This document shows, piece after piece, positions 16,570-25,290 of a DNA stretch of 64,000 nucleotides. The stretch's first letter is position 1; every line of letters starts with the position of its first letter. The translations under genes were made by a program, and so were the position numbers. This DNA comes from Dellaglioa kimchii (GTDB lineage Bacteria; Bacillota; Bacilli; Lactobacillales; Lactobacillaceae). The notes beneath the pieces were generated by a model, which worked only from the letters and a program-made list of their open reading frames with translations, ran no database searches and was not told where the DNA came from. The stretch lies in NCBI RefSeq assembly GCF_046115505.1, contig NZ_CP170736.1:124001-188000 (forward strand), written 5' to 3'.

Positions 16570-17154
16570 ATGACTAATTATCAATTACTTGAAAAAATAG
16601 TAGGAAAAGAAATTTTACCAGATTCGACAATGTTCAAAAAAATTCACATTATTAAAAATACTAATGATAAGCTGCTAGCTGAATTAAATACGGGTTACCA
16701 TACTCCTAAGGAAATACAGTCTTATCTAAAGGCGATTACTGATAAGAAAATTGATAGTACTGTAAGCATTTCCTTACCTTTTTATACAGATTTTGGAAAA
16801 CATATCTCCTTTGGTAAAAATATATTTATCAATCAAAATGTGACATTTATTGATTTAGGCGGGATTGTAATTGAAGACGACGTTTTAATTGGTCCTATGA
16901 GTAGAATTATAACTGTTAATCATTTAACGGACCCAAAAAAGCGACGTGGTTTATTAGTTCAACCGGTTAGAATAAAAAGGAATGTCTGGGTTGGAGCGAA
17001 CGTAACAATTCTACCTGGTGTAACTATTGGTGAAAATTCCATTATAGCTGCTGATTCTACTGTAACAAAAGATATTCCAGAGAATTGTATTGTAGCCGGG
17101 ACACCTGCGAAGGTAATAAAGAAAATTAATGTTGATGAAGTGAATCAACATTAA
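16570..17154 (+). CDS. sugar O-acetyltransferase, maltose acetyltransferase type
   Basis: About 194 residues from the ATG at 16570 behind AAGAGGAGTG. Left-handed beta-helix hexapeptide repeats fill the second half (GKNIFINQNVTFIDLGG, VWVGANVTILPGVTIGENS), with the catalytic His in ITVNHLTDP and the C-terminal IVAGTPAKVI. Family members transfer acetyl groups from acetyl-CoA to sugars or other hydroxyl acceptors; the acceptor here is unknown. Followed 55 bases later by a dehydrogenase and divergent from the LysR gene. Confidence 0.9.
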   Translation: MTNYQLLEKIVGKEILPDSTMFKKIHIIKNTNDKLLAELNTGYHTPKEIQSYLKAITDKKIDSTVSISLPFYTDFGKHISFGKNIFINQNVTFIDLGGIVIEDDVLIGPMSRIITVNHLTDPKKRRGLLVQPVRIKRNVWVGANVTILPGVTIGENSIIAADSTVTKDIPENCIVAGTPAKVIKKINVDEVNQH

Positions 17155-17209
17155 TTTTAGATAGACATGAGTATTTAGCATATTACAATGTAAATGAAAA
17201 GAGGAATTA

Positions 17210-17953
17210 ATGATATTGGATATTTCAGAAAAAGTTATTATTATCATGGGATCATCTTCAGGAATTGGTGAAGCTACGGCTAGATTATTAGCTAGTAGGG
17301 GGGCAAAATTAGTTATCGCAGCTCGACGTGAAGATAAGATAAAGCAATTAGCAAATGAATTAGGAGAAAAAGTTTTTTATCAAGCTGCAGATGTGACTAA
17401 TCGGGAACAAGTACAGGCAGTTATAGATTTGGCAATTAAAGAATTTGGTAGGATCGACGTGTTATACAACAATGCGGGCATCATGCCACAAGGTAATCTA
17501 TCGAATTTGGAATATGATAAATGGGAACAAATGCTAAATATCAATATTATGGGTGTTTTGAATGGGTTGGGAGCCGTTTTACCAATCATGAAAAAACAGC
17601 AAGATGGTTTAATTATTGCTACAGATTCAGTTGCTGGACATGTTGTTTATCCTGGATCTGCTGTCTATAATGGAACAAAATATGCAGTTCGTGCCATTAT
17701 GGAAGGGTTGCGGCAAGAAGAATTTTCTAATGGTATCAGATCTACGATTGTATCACCAGGGATGGTGAGAACAGAACTTTTTAATACAGTGGGAAGTTCA
17801 AAAATTGAAGATTCTTTACGAGAAATGGCTAGTCAAGAAGGGAAAAGTTTATCACCAGAAGATGTTGCACATGCAGTTGTATATGCAATTGAGCAACCTA
17901 AACATGTGACAATTAGTGAAGTTCTAATACGTCCATCGATGCAAGTTATATAG
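17210..17953 (+). CDS. short-chain dehydrogenase/reductase
   Basis: 247 residues. Glycine motif GSSSGIGEA (about residues 14-22), ADVTN, NNAG at about 87-90, catalytic Ser about 138 and YNGTK (Tyr/Lys) at about 151-155. NAD(P)-dependent oxidoreductase of the classical SDR type, close to the group that includes clavulanate-dehydrogenase-like enzymes; substrate unknown. Start ATG behind AAGAGG. Probably co-transcribed with the acetyltransferase under the divergent LysR regulator. Confidence 0.92.
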   Translation: MILDISEKVIIIMGSSSGIGEATARLLASRGAKLVIAARREDKIKQLANELGEKVFYQAADVTNREQVQAVIDLAIKEFGRIDVLYNNAGIMPQGNLSNLEYDKWEQMLNINIMGVLNGLGAVLPIMKKQQDGLIIATDSVAGHVVYPGSAVYNGTKYAVRAIMEGLRQEEFSNGIRSTIVSPGMVRTELFNTVGSSKIEDSLREMASQEGKSLSPEDVAHAVVYAIEQPKHVTISEVLIRPSMQVI

Positions 17954-18016
17954 TTCTAGTCATATTAAAATCTAATTTATTGGGTTCTTCAGTAACTATT
18001 ACAATGTCACACTACG

Positions 18017-18045
18017 TTGAAAGATAAAACTTATTGTTGTATAAT
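18017..18045 (+). promoter_or_regulatory. sigma-A promoter of the immunity-like gene
   Basis: TTGAAA, 17 bases, TATAAT, 39 bases before the ATG at 18084. A strong dedicated promoter. Confidence 0.7.
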
Positions 18046-18083
18046 TTAGATGTTAGGAATTATAGTTAGGGATGTGAGCGTGT

Positions 18084-18404
18084 ATGAAAAAATCAGAGCG
18101 TATTGCAATACAAGATGATCTAACATCAAAAGTTTATGATCTTATTTTAAATGAAGAAACGACAAATGAGGAACGTCTCTTATTAGTTGATTTCAAAAAT
18201 AAAGTTGAGCGTGGTCAGTATTTCGAGAAGGCAGTCGTTGATTTAGCGGAGTCGTTGCGCTTATTGGCTGTAAGTAATTTAAAAAATAAAATAAAGTTAA
18301 GTGCTGACGTTGGTCGATTTTATATGGAAATTTCGACAACCGGTTTATTTAAAAAAAATTTAGGCTGGGGACTTATAGCTATGAGTATGATTTATCATCC
18401 TTAA
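18084..18404 (+). CDS. enterocin A immunity-type protein (orphan bacteriocin immunity)
   Basis: 106 residues, all-helical, no signal peptide. The pattern VYDLILNEETTNEERLLLVDF followed by ERGQYFEKAVVDLAESLRLL and a C-terminal helix resembles the four-helix EntA immunity family (PF08951), whose members protect producer cells from class IIa bacteriocins that use the mannose PTS receptor. No bacteriocin precursor or ABC exporter lies nearby, so it would be an orphan immunity gene. It has its own promoter and terminator. Family assignment is from memory of the pattern, not from a search. Confidence 0.65.
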   Translation: MKKSERIAIQDDLTSKVYDLILNEETTNEERLLLVDFKNKVERGQYFEKAVVDLAESLRLLAVSNLKNKIKLSADVGRFYMEISTTGLFKKNLGWGLIAMSMIYHP

Positions 18405-18430
18405 GTGATCATTAGGTTATGTTCGTTTTT

Positions 18431-18468
18431 AAGAAGAGTTATTCAATAGTTGAATAATTCTTTTTTTG
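18431..18468 (+). terminator. Rho-independent terminator
   Basis: AAGAGTTATTCAA and TTGAATAATTCTT pair around TAG, then a T run. Isolates the immunity-like gene. Confidence 0.85.
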
Positions 18469-18538
18469 TTACTAATGAGTTCAGCAAATAATTGGATTTT
18501 AGCATATACTAATAGAATGAAGAGGTGTGTATGGTTTT

Positions 18539-20086
18539 ATGACAAAACAAGGTATCAAAGAGCGATTGAATTTAACTAATCTCATATTTATTTTAAGAGG
18601 GCTATTAATTGGGCTCGTTACGGGTATCGTTGTAAGTTTATTTAGATTAGCTATTATTTATGTGCTTAAAGTCTTTATTTATTTTTACCAGGCAATTAAT
18701 CAGAATATGTGGTTACTATTTCCAATGATTCTTTTGAGTCTAGCTATGGTACTAGGTATTGGAACGCTAATGAAGCAAGAACCAAATATTATGGGATCTG
18801 GAATTCCCCAAGTAGAGGGCCAGCTTGCTGGGAATCTTGAAATGCGTTGGTGGTCTGTTTTATGGCGAAAATTTATCGGTGGTGTTTTAGGCATTGGATC
18901 TGGGCTATTCCTCGGTCGTGAAGGTCCATCTATTCAACTAGGTGCGGCAGTCGGACAAGGATTCGCAGAGATGACTAAACATACTGAATCGGAACGCCGC
19001 ATTCTGATTGCAGGTGGTGGTGCTGCAGGTTTATCCGCAGCTTTTAATGCACCAATTGCGAGTACGCTTTTTATATTAGAGGAAGTGTATCATAATTTTT
19101 CACCATTGATTTGGACAACAGCATTAGCTAGTTCAATTTCAGCCAATTATATTTCATTGCATTTTTTTGGTCTAAAACCTGCGCTACAGATGATTAATAT
19201 TCAAACCTTATCATTGTTGCAGTACTGGCATTTGATTGTTTTAGGGCTTATTTTGGGCCTCCTAGGCTATCTGTATCAAAACGTATTACTTAAATCGACT
19301 GATTTATATAATATTCTACATAAAATTCCGATTTTTTATCGTTCAATTGTCCCTTTTATTTTAGTTATTCCGATTGGATTATACTTGCCACAAACTTTAG
19401 GTGGCGGTAATGAGATTATTTTAAGTCTAGTTCAAAGTAAATCATTAACCGTTTTATTGGGACTCTTTCTTTTAAGATTTATCTTTTCAATGATATCCTA
19501 TGGTTCTGGATTACCAGGTGGTATTTTTCTGCCTATTCTAACATTAGGCGCTATTATTGGCGCTGGATATGCAACTGTTATGATAATGTTAGGGTTGTTA
19601 CCAGCCAAATATTTAACTGATTTTATTATTTTTGGAATGGCCGGGTACTTTGCTGGAATTGGTAAAGCACCTTTTACAGCTATTTTATTAGTTACGGAAA
19701 TGGTGGGTAGTTTACATCACTTAATGCCACTAGCCATTATTTCATTAGTTTCATTTTTAGTTATTGATATTTTAGGTGGCGCACCTATCTACGATTCTTT
19801 ACTTAAAAAATTAATTGGTCAAAACGAAATTGATTTAGGTGGTAAAAAGGACCGACTTGAGACACCTATTTTTGCTGGATCAAATTTAGAAAATAAAAAA
19901 GTTTCAGAAGTAGTTTGGCCTGAAAATAGCTTGTTAATCACGGTTAGACGTGGTGAAAAGCAATTAATTCCACATGGTGTGACGGTTTTAAAAGCAGGAG
20001 ATACATTAGTTCTTTTGACTGAGCACCAAAATCGACCTAAACTTAAGACAGAAATGGATACATTATCCGGATTTGAATCACTTTAA
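18539..20086 (+). CDS. CLC-family chloride channel/antiporter with TrkA-C domain
   Basis: About 515 residues from the ATG at 18539. About ten to twelve membrane helices with the CLC signature loops GSGIPQVEG, GREGPSIQLG (gating Glu) and GSGLPGGIFLPIL. The cytoplasmic C-terminus (about 440-505, with GDTLVLLTE) is a TrkA-C ligand-binding domain. Likely a chloride/proton antiporter. GAAGAGG lies 13 bases before this ATG but 5 before an out-of-frame ATG at 18531 that encodes only MVL and whose TGA overlaps the real start (ATGA), so the gene may be translationally coupled to a three-codon leader. Confidence 0.92.
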   Translation: MTKQGIKERLNLTNLIFILRGLLIGLVTGIVVSLFRLAIIYVLKVFIYFYQAINQNMWLLFPMILLSLAMVLGIGTLMKQEPNIMGSGIPQVEGQLAGNLEMRWWSVLWRKFIGGVLGIGSGLFLGREGPSIQLGAAVGQGFAEMTKHTESERRILIAGGGAAGLSAAFNAPIASTLFILEEVYHNFSPLIWTTALASSISANYISLHFFGLKPALQMINIQTLSLLQYWHLIVLGLILGLLGYLYQNVLLKSTDLYNILHKIPIFYRSIVPFILVIPIGLYLPQTLGGGNEIILSLVQSKSLTVLLGLFLLRFIFSMISYGSGLPGGIFLPILTLGAIIGAGYATVMIMLGLLPAKYLTDFIIFGMAGYFAGIGKAPFTAILLVTEMVGSLHHLMPLAIISLVSFLVIDILGGAPIYDSLLKKLIGQNEIDLGGKKDRLETPIFAGSNLENKKVSEVVWPENSLLITVRRGEKQLIPHGVTVLKAGDTLVLLTEHQNRPKLKTEMDTLSGFESL

Positions 20087-20173
20087 TAAAATAATAACGG
20101 TGGAAAATTAATGCAAACTGTGCTAAATTAGTATAGATATAGATTACGTAATTGGGGTAAGGAGGTAAATGAT

Positions 20174-20419
20174 TTGACTAACATACTAACAATTTTAATA
20201 ATCATCGTTTCAGTCTTAATGATTATCGCTGTTATGATGCAACCTGCAAAAACAAATAACGCTTCAGGTGCTTTATCTGGTGGCGGTGGTGGTGCTGACG
20301 ATTTATTTAGCAAACAAAAACCACGTGGATTCGAAGCATTTATGCAAAAAGTAACCTTTGTCTTGGGCGTTTTATTTTTCTGTCTAGCTCTAGGACTTGT
20401 CTATTTGGCCTCAAAATAA
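20174..20419 (+). CDS. secG: preprotein translocase subunit SecG
   Basis: 81 residues from a TTG start behind AAGGAGG. Two membrane helices (about 3-22 and 58-78) are separated by the Gly-rich loop ASGALSGGGGGADDLF typical of SecG. Accessory subunit of the SecYEG channel. In Lactobacillales it commonly precedes rnr and smpB, as here. A terminator between secG and rnr suggests separate control. Confidence 0.95.
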   Translation: MTNILTILIIIVSVLMIIAVMMQPAKTNNASGALSGGGGGADDLFSKQKPRGFEAFMQKVTFVLGVLFFCLALGLVYLASK

Positions 20420-20427
20420 TAATAAAG

Positions 20428-20471
20428 AAAGCCTCCTGTGCAAACAATTGTTGCAGCAGGAGGCTTTTATT
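20428..20471 (+). terminator. terminator between secG and rnr
   Basis: AAGCCTCCTG pairs with CAGGAGGCTT; the loop part TGCAAACAATTGTTGCA is itself self-complementary. Short T-rich tail (TTTTATTT). Confidence 0.8.
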
Positions 20472-20537
20472 TAGAAATAAAATAAAATTAATAATAAATA
20501 AATGTAACGCAAATACGAATATGAAAACGAGGTATAC

Positions 20538-22889
20538 ATGGATAAAAAGATGCAAGAACTTATATTAAAAGAACTAAAAATTAAAGAAAATGAATCATTC
20601 AGTGTTGAAGAATTAACAGCTGCCCTTAAATTAGAAGGCCAGGATGCGTTCAAAGAACTTGTTAAAACACTTGCTGAAATGGAACGTAAACGTGAAGTGA
20701 AAATTACATCAGAAGGCAAATTTCAAATTGCACTTCAAACACCACAATTAGTGGGTATTTTTCATGCAAATGATCGTGGATTTGGATTCGTTACGATTGA
20801 TCCAGAGCAACCTGATGTTTTCGTTAATCCAACACAAACAATGTCTGCCTTAAATGGTGATAGTGTTGAGATTGAGATTACAAGTGCTGCTAAACCTGGG
20901 GATGACCGTGGTCCTGAAGGTAAAGTTAATAAAATTGTTGAACATAATGTAACGTCAATTGTTGGAGAATTTGAAGTTGAACCATCTGACCTTGAAAATT
21001 CAGGAATAATTGGCCATTTAGTTGTTAAAAACAAGAAATTACAACGTTATAACTTATTGGTAACAGGGGTTGGTTTACATCCAGTTGCTGGAGAAGTTAT
21101 TACAGCTGATATTACTGCTTACCCAACAAGTGAAAAACCATTAGTTATTGAAACATTGGTTAAAGAAGTTGTGGGTAACAAAGACGATCCAGGTATGGAT
21201 ATTTTACAAGTCGTTTATCAACATGATATTCCTAGTGAATTTCCTGAAGATGTTATGGCTCAAGCTGAAGCAACTCCAGAAGTTGTACTACCAGAAGAAA
21301 AAATTGGTCGCGTTGATTTAACGGATCAAACGTTAGTAACAATTGATAGTATTGATTCTAAGGATTTAGATGATGCTGTTACTGCCTGGAAACTTGATAA
21401 CGGGAACTACCATTTAGGTGTGCATATTGCTGATGTTTCGCATTATGTCCAACCAGGTACACCACTTGATCGTGAAGCATACGAACGTGGAACGAGTGTT
21501 TATTTAACTGACCGTGTTATTCCAATGTTGCCTCATAAATTATCAAATGGTATTTGTTCATTAAATCCAAAAGTTGAACGCCTTGCTATGAGTTGTGAAA
21601 TGGAAATTACACCAGAAGGTTATGTTGTTAATCACAAAATCTTCCAAAGTGTGATTAAAACGACAGAACGTATGACTTATAAAGCCATTAACAAGATTCT
21701 TGAATCAGATGATGCAAAAACGAAAGCTAAATATGAAGAATTGGTCCCAATGTTTGAAACAATGGGCGAATTACACAAAATTCTTGAAAAAATGCGTAAA
21801 AAACGTGGTGCAATTAGTTTTGATGATAATGAATCTAAGATTATTGTTGATGAAGCGGGTCACCCAATTGATATTCAAATTAGAACTCGTGGAACAAGTG
21901 AACGTTTAGTTGAATCATTTATGTTAGCTGCAAATGAAACTGTTGCAGCTCATTACGATAAATTAAAAGTACCTTTTGTTTACCGTGTGCATGAAACACC
22001 TAAGAATGAAAAAGTAATGCGTTTCTTCGAAACTTTAACAAGTTTTGGTATCGTTGTTAAAGGTGATAGTAAGAATGTAACACCTAAAATGTTACAAGGT
22101 GTTTTAAAAGAAGTAGCTGGTAAACCTGAAGAATCAATGGTTTCTGTTATGTTACTTAGAAGTATGCAACAAGCTAAATATACTGATGAATCATTAGGTC
22201 ACTTTGGTTTAGCTGCTACTGATTATACGCATTTTACGTCACCAATTAGACGTTACCCTGATTTGATGGTTCATCGTTTAATTCGTTTCTACGAAGAAAA
22301 TGGTATTGGGGACGCTCAAAAAGAAAAATATGCTGAACAATTACCTGAACTTACAACACACACATCACAAATGGAACGTCGCGCAATTGATGCTGAACGT
22401 GATACTGACGCAATGAAAAAAGCTGAATACATGGCTGATCATGTTGGTGAAACCTTTGAAGGTGTTGTTAGCTCAGTTATGAAGTTTGGTGTCTTCGTTT
22501 CATTACCAAATACTGTTGAAGGTCTTGTTCATATTAGTAATATGAAGGATGACTATTATGAATATTTAGATATGCATATGGCATTAGTAGGTAAGAGAAC
22601 TAAGAGAACCTTCAGAATTGGTCAACCAATCGAAGTAAAAGTTGCTAAAGTTGATATTGAGCAAAGTGCGATTGATTTTGAAATTGTTAATCCACAAAAT
22701 ACACCAACTTCTGATTTACGAGGTAAAGGTGGAAACTTCAAACGTCCAGGTAATGGTCGTCCAGGAGACAAGAAACCTTATAACCGTAATGGTAAACCAG
22801 CTGCTGGAAATAGTAATGGAAAGAAACCGTTCTACAAATCAGCTAACAAAAACACAGCACCAAGAAAAAATAATACACGTCAAAAATAA
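20538..22889 (+). CDS. rnr: ribonuclease R
   Basis: 783 residues. N-terminal winged-helix (about 1-65), cold-shock/OB domains, catalytic RNB domain starting near 255 with the magnesium-binding IDSKDLDDAV, then an S1 domain (about 630-705, GVVSSVMKFGVFVSLP) and a Lys/Gly/Asn-rich basic tail. A 3'-5' exoribonuclease that degrades structured RNA and works with tmRNA-SmpB to remove non-stop mRNA. smpB follows 17 bases later; the tmRNA gene is also in this window (62650). Start ATG after ACGAGG. Confidence 0.97.
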   Translation: MDKKMQELILKELKIKENESFSVEELTAALKLEGQDAFKELVKTLAEMERKREVKITSEGKFQIALQTPQLVGIFHANDRGFGFVTIDPEQPDVFVNPTQTMSALNGDSVEIEITSAAKPGDDRGPEGKVNKIVEHNVTSIVGEFEVEPSDLENSGIIGHLVVKNKKLQRYNLLVTGVGLHPVAGEVITADITAYPTSEKPLVIETLVKEVVGNKDDPGMDILQVVYQHDIPSEFPEDVMAQAEATPEVVLPEEKIGRVDLTDQTLVTIDSIDSKDLDDAVTAWKLDNGNYHLGVHIADVSHYVQPGTPLDREAYERGTSVYLTDRVIPMLPHKLSNGICSLNPKVERLAMSCEMEITPEGYVVNHKIFQSVIKTTERMTYKAINKILESDDAKTKAKYEELVPMFETMGELHKILEKMRKKRGAISFDDNESKIIVDEAGHPIDIQIRTRGTSERLVESFMLAANETVAAHYDKLKVPFVYRVHETPKNEKVMRFFETLTSFGIVVKGDSKNVTPKMLQGVLKEVAGKPEESMVSVMLLRSMQQAKYTDESLGHFGLAATDYTHFTSPIRRYPDLMVHRLIRFYEENGIGDAQKEKYAEQLPELTTHTSQMERRAIDAERDTDAMKKAEYMADHVGETFEGVVSSVMKFGVFVSLPNTVEGLVHISNMKDDYYEYLDMHMALVGKRTKRTFRIGQPIEVKVAKVDIEQSAIDFEIVNPQNTPTSDLRGKGGNFKRPGNGRPGDKKPYNRNGKPAAGNSNGKKPFYKSANKNTAPRKNNTRQK

Positions 22890-22906
22890 TATCGGGGGGA
22901 TTAAGA

Positions 22907-23374
22907 TTGCGAAAAGAAAAGTCATCTTTTGATAAACCCTTAGCCCAGAATAAAAAAGCAAGACACAGTTATAACATTGAAGATACGGTTGAGGCTGGTG
23001 TCGTTTTAACAGGTACTGAGATTAAATCCGTTCGAAATAGTCGTATTAATCTAAAAGATGGATTTGCGCAAATTAGAAATGGTGAAGCTTGGTTGATGAA
23101 TGTTCATATTTCAACGTATGATCAAGGGAATCAATTCAATCATGATCCACTTCGAAATCGTAAATTATTATTGCATAAAAAACAAATAGCTCAATTTGAT
23201 GAAGCAACTAAAAATAAGGGTGTTACAATTGTCCCTTTGAAAGTTTACATTAAAAACGGCTTTGCAAAAGTACTAATCGGTGTTGCAAAAGGGAAGAATG
23301 ATTACGATAAACGTGAAACAATTAAACGTCGAGATCAGGAACGCCAAATTCAACGCGTACTTAAAAATTACTAA
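22907..23374 (+). CDS. smpB: SsrA-binding protein SmpB
   Basis: 155 residues from a TTG start behind GGGGGATTA. The N-terminus LAQNKKARHSYNIED, the GVVLTGTEIKSVR and NLKDGFAQI segments and the basic C-terminal tail KRETIKRRDQERQIQRVLK are diagnostic. Binds tmRNA and delivers it to stalled ribosomes. Co-transcribed with rnr. Confidence 0.97.
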   Translation: MRKEKSSFDKPLAQNKKARHSYNIEDTVEAGVVLTGTEIKSVRNSRINLKDGFAQIRNGEAWLMNVHISTYDQGNQFNHDPLRNRKLLLHKKQIAQFDEATKNKGVTIVPLKVYIKNGFAKVLIGVAKGKNDYDKRETIKRRDQERQIQRVLKNY

Positions 23375-23416
23375 AAAAAGGAAGCAACCAATTTTGAAAT
23401 TGGTTGCTTCCTTTTT
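23374..23416. terminator. bidirectional terminator between smpB and the ABC-F gene
   Basis: AAGGAAGCAACCAATTT and AAATTGGTTGCTTCCTT pair around TG, with A-run and T-run flanks; serves both convergent genes. Confidence 0.9.
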
Positions 23417-23421
23417 AGTTA

Positions 23422-25053
23422 TTAAGCTTGTTTGTAAAGACCAGCAATTTGATCTTGAACATCTTTATTTTCTAAGAATTCATCATAAGTAGTATCTGCA
23501 CGATCAACAAGACCGTTTGGTGTTACTTCGATGATACGGTTAGCGATTGTTTGAATGAACTCACGATCATGAGAGCCGAATAATAGAGCACTCTTATAAT
23601 TTGAAAGACCTTCATTCAATGAAGTAATTGATTCCAAATCTAAATGGTTAGTAGGATCATCAAGTAAAAGAACGTTGTTTCTTGTTAACATCATTTTTGA
23701 TAACATACAACGAACTTTTTCTCCACCGGATAAGACGCCAACTTCTTTATCGACTTCTTCACCTGAAAATAACATACGACCTAAGAATCCACGCAAGAAA
23801 GTGTTATCACTTTCTGCTTTAGAAGCAAATTGACGTAACCAATCGATAATTGTTAAATGTTCATCAGCGAATTGGTCGTTATTATCTTTAGCAAGGTAAG
23901 CTTGTGATGTTGTTACACCCCATTGAACTGTACCTGTATCTGGTTCTAATTCACCAGAAAGAATTCTAATTAATGTTGTAACAGCAATATCAGTTTCACT
24001 TGTAAAGGCTGTTTTATCATCTTTACCTAAACTAAATGAGATATTATCTAAAACTTTTACGCCATCAATTGTTTTTGAAACGCCACTAACTGATAATAAA
24101 TCATTACCAATTTCACGGTCGATTTCAAAGTTAATGAATGGGTAGCGACGTGATGAAGGTTGGATATCATCAAGTGTGATTTTTTCAAGCATTTTCTTAC
24201 GAGAAGTTGCTTGTTTAGATTTAGAAGCATTAGCACTGAATCGTGCAACGAAATCTTGTAATTCTTTGATTTTAGCTTCTTTTTTATCGTTAGAATCATT
24301 TGCAAGTTTTGAAGCTAAGGCACTTGATTCCATCCAGAAGTCGTAATTACCAACGAATAATTTGATTTTACCAAAATCAACATCACACATGTGGGTGCAG
24401 ACATTATTCAAGAAATGTCTATCATGAGAAACAACAATAACGGTATTTGAGAAGTTAATTAAGAAATCTTCTAACCAGTTAATTGATTTGATGTCTAACC
24501 CATTAGTAGGTTCATCAAGTAAGAGAACATCAGGATTACCAAAAAGTGCTTGTGCAAGCAAAATCTTAACTTTTTGACTTTCTGTTAGTTCGCTCATCTT
24601 TTTATTTTGCATATCTTCAGCGAAGCCTAAGCCTTGTAAAAGAGTTGAAGCTTCTGATTCAGCTTCCCAACCATTCATTTCAGCAAAGTCAGATTCTAGT
24701 TCAGCAACTTTGATACCATCTTCATCAGAAAAATCAGCTTTTGCATAAATAGCATCTTTTGCTTCCATAACAGCATAGAGTTCTTTGTAACCCATAATGA
24801 CTGTTTCAAGAACAGTATATTCTTCGAAGCCATAATGATTTTGTTGTAGCATCGTCATACGTTCATTTGGATCTAATGAAATTTTACCTGTACTTGGTGT
24901 TATTTCACCAGATAAAATCTTTAAAAATGTTGATTTACCAGCGCCATTAGCACCGATTAGTCCGTAACAATTACCAGGCGTGAATTTTAAATTAACGTCA
25001 TCGTATAACTTACGGTCTGAAAAACTTAAACTTACATTACTTACAGTTATCAT
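23422..25053 (-). CDS. ABC-F family ATPase (YkpA/YbiT type)
   Basis: 543 residues, two ATP-binding domains and no membrane helices. Domain 1 has an intact Walker A (GANGAGKST) and Walker B (VLLLDEPTNGLD) but a degenerate signature (LTESQ). Domain 2 has an intact signature (LSGGE) but lacks the GxxGxGK loop (TSETDIAVTTL in its place) and has Asp for the catalytic Glu (VLLLDDPTNHLD). The two composite ATP sites are therefore one consensus and one degenerate. ABC-F proteins act on ribosomes; the YkpA/YbiT branch is not firmly assigned. ATG follows GAGGG. Confidence 0.92.
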   Translation of the reverse strand: MITVSNVSLSFSDRKLYDDVNLKFTPGNCYGLIGANGAGKSTFLKILSGEITPSTGKISLDPNERMTMLQQNHYGFEEYTVLETVIMGYKELYAVMEAKDAIYAKADFSDEDGIKVAELESDFAEMNGWEAESEASTLLQGLGFAEDMQNKKMSELTESQKVKILLAQALFGNPDVLLLDEPTNGLDIKSINWLEDFLINFSNTVIVVSHDRHFLNNVCTHMCDVDFGKIKLFVGNYDFWMESSALASKLANDSNDKKEAKIKELQDFVARFSANASKSKQATSRKKMLEKITLDDIQPSSRRYPFINFEIDREIGNDLLSVSGVSKTIDGVKVLDNISFSLGKDDKTAFTSETDIAVTTLIRILSGELEPDTGTVQWGVTTSQAYLAKDNNDQFADEHLTIIDWLRQFASKAESDNTFLRGFLGRMLFSGEEVDKEVGVLSGGEKVRCMLSKMMLTRNNVLLLDDPTNHLDLESITSLNEGLSNYKSALLFGSHDREFIQTIANRIIEVTPNGLVDRADTTYDEFLENKDVQDQIAGLYKQA

Positions 25054-25184
25054 TTAATACCCTCACTATTCGTTTGTATAATCTACATATCATAGCATAT
25101 TTCAGACTTAAAATGAAACGGTTTTGAAAATGAACTCAAATAAAATGATTATTTCTGAAAATGAGGGTACGTTAGTCATAGAGT

Positions 25185-25216
25185 TGTAATATGAGTGATG
25201 TTTTGTAATATGACTG
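25185..25216 (+). promoter_or_regulatory. direct repeats upstream of the 3D-domain gene
   Basis: TGTAATATGAGTGA (25185) and TGTAATATGACTGA (25204) start 19 bases apart, followed by a possible -10 TATACT at 25242. TGTAAT half-sites recall WalR boxes, but the normal 11-base spacing is not kept. Confidence 0.35.
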
Positions 25217-25290
25217 ACACATGTCTGACTTGTCGGTTCGATATACTCTAGAAATAGGTAATAAAGTTATTTACAAAAAGGAGTATTATT

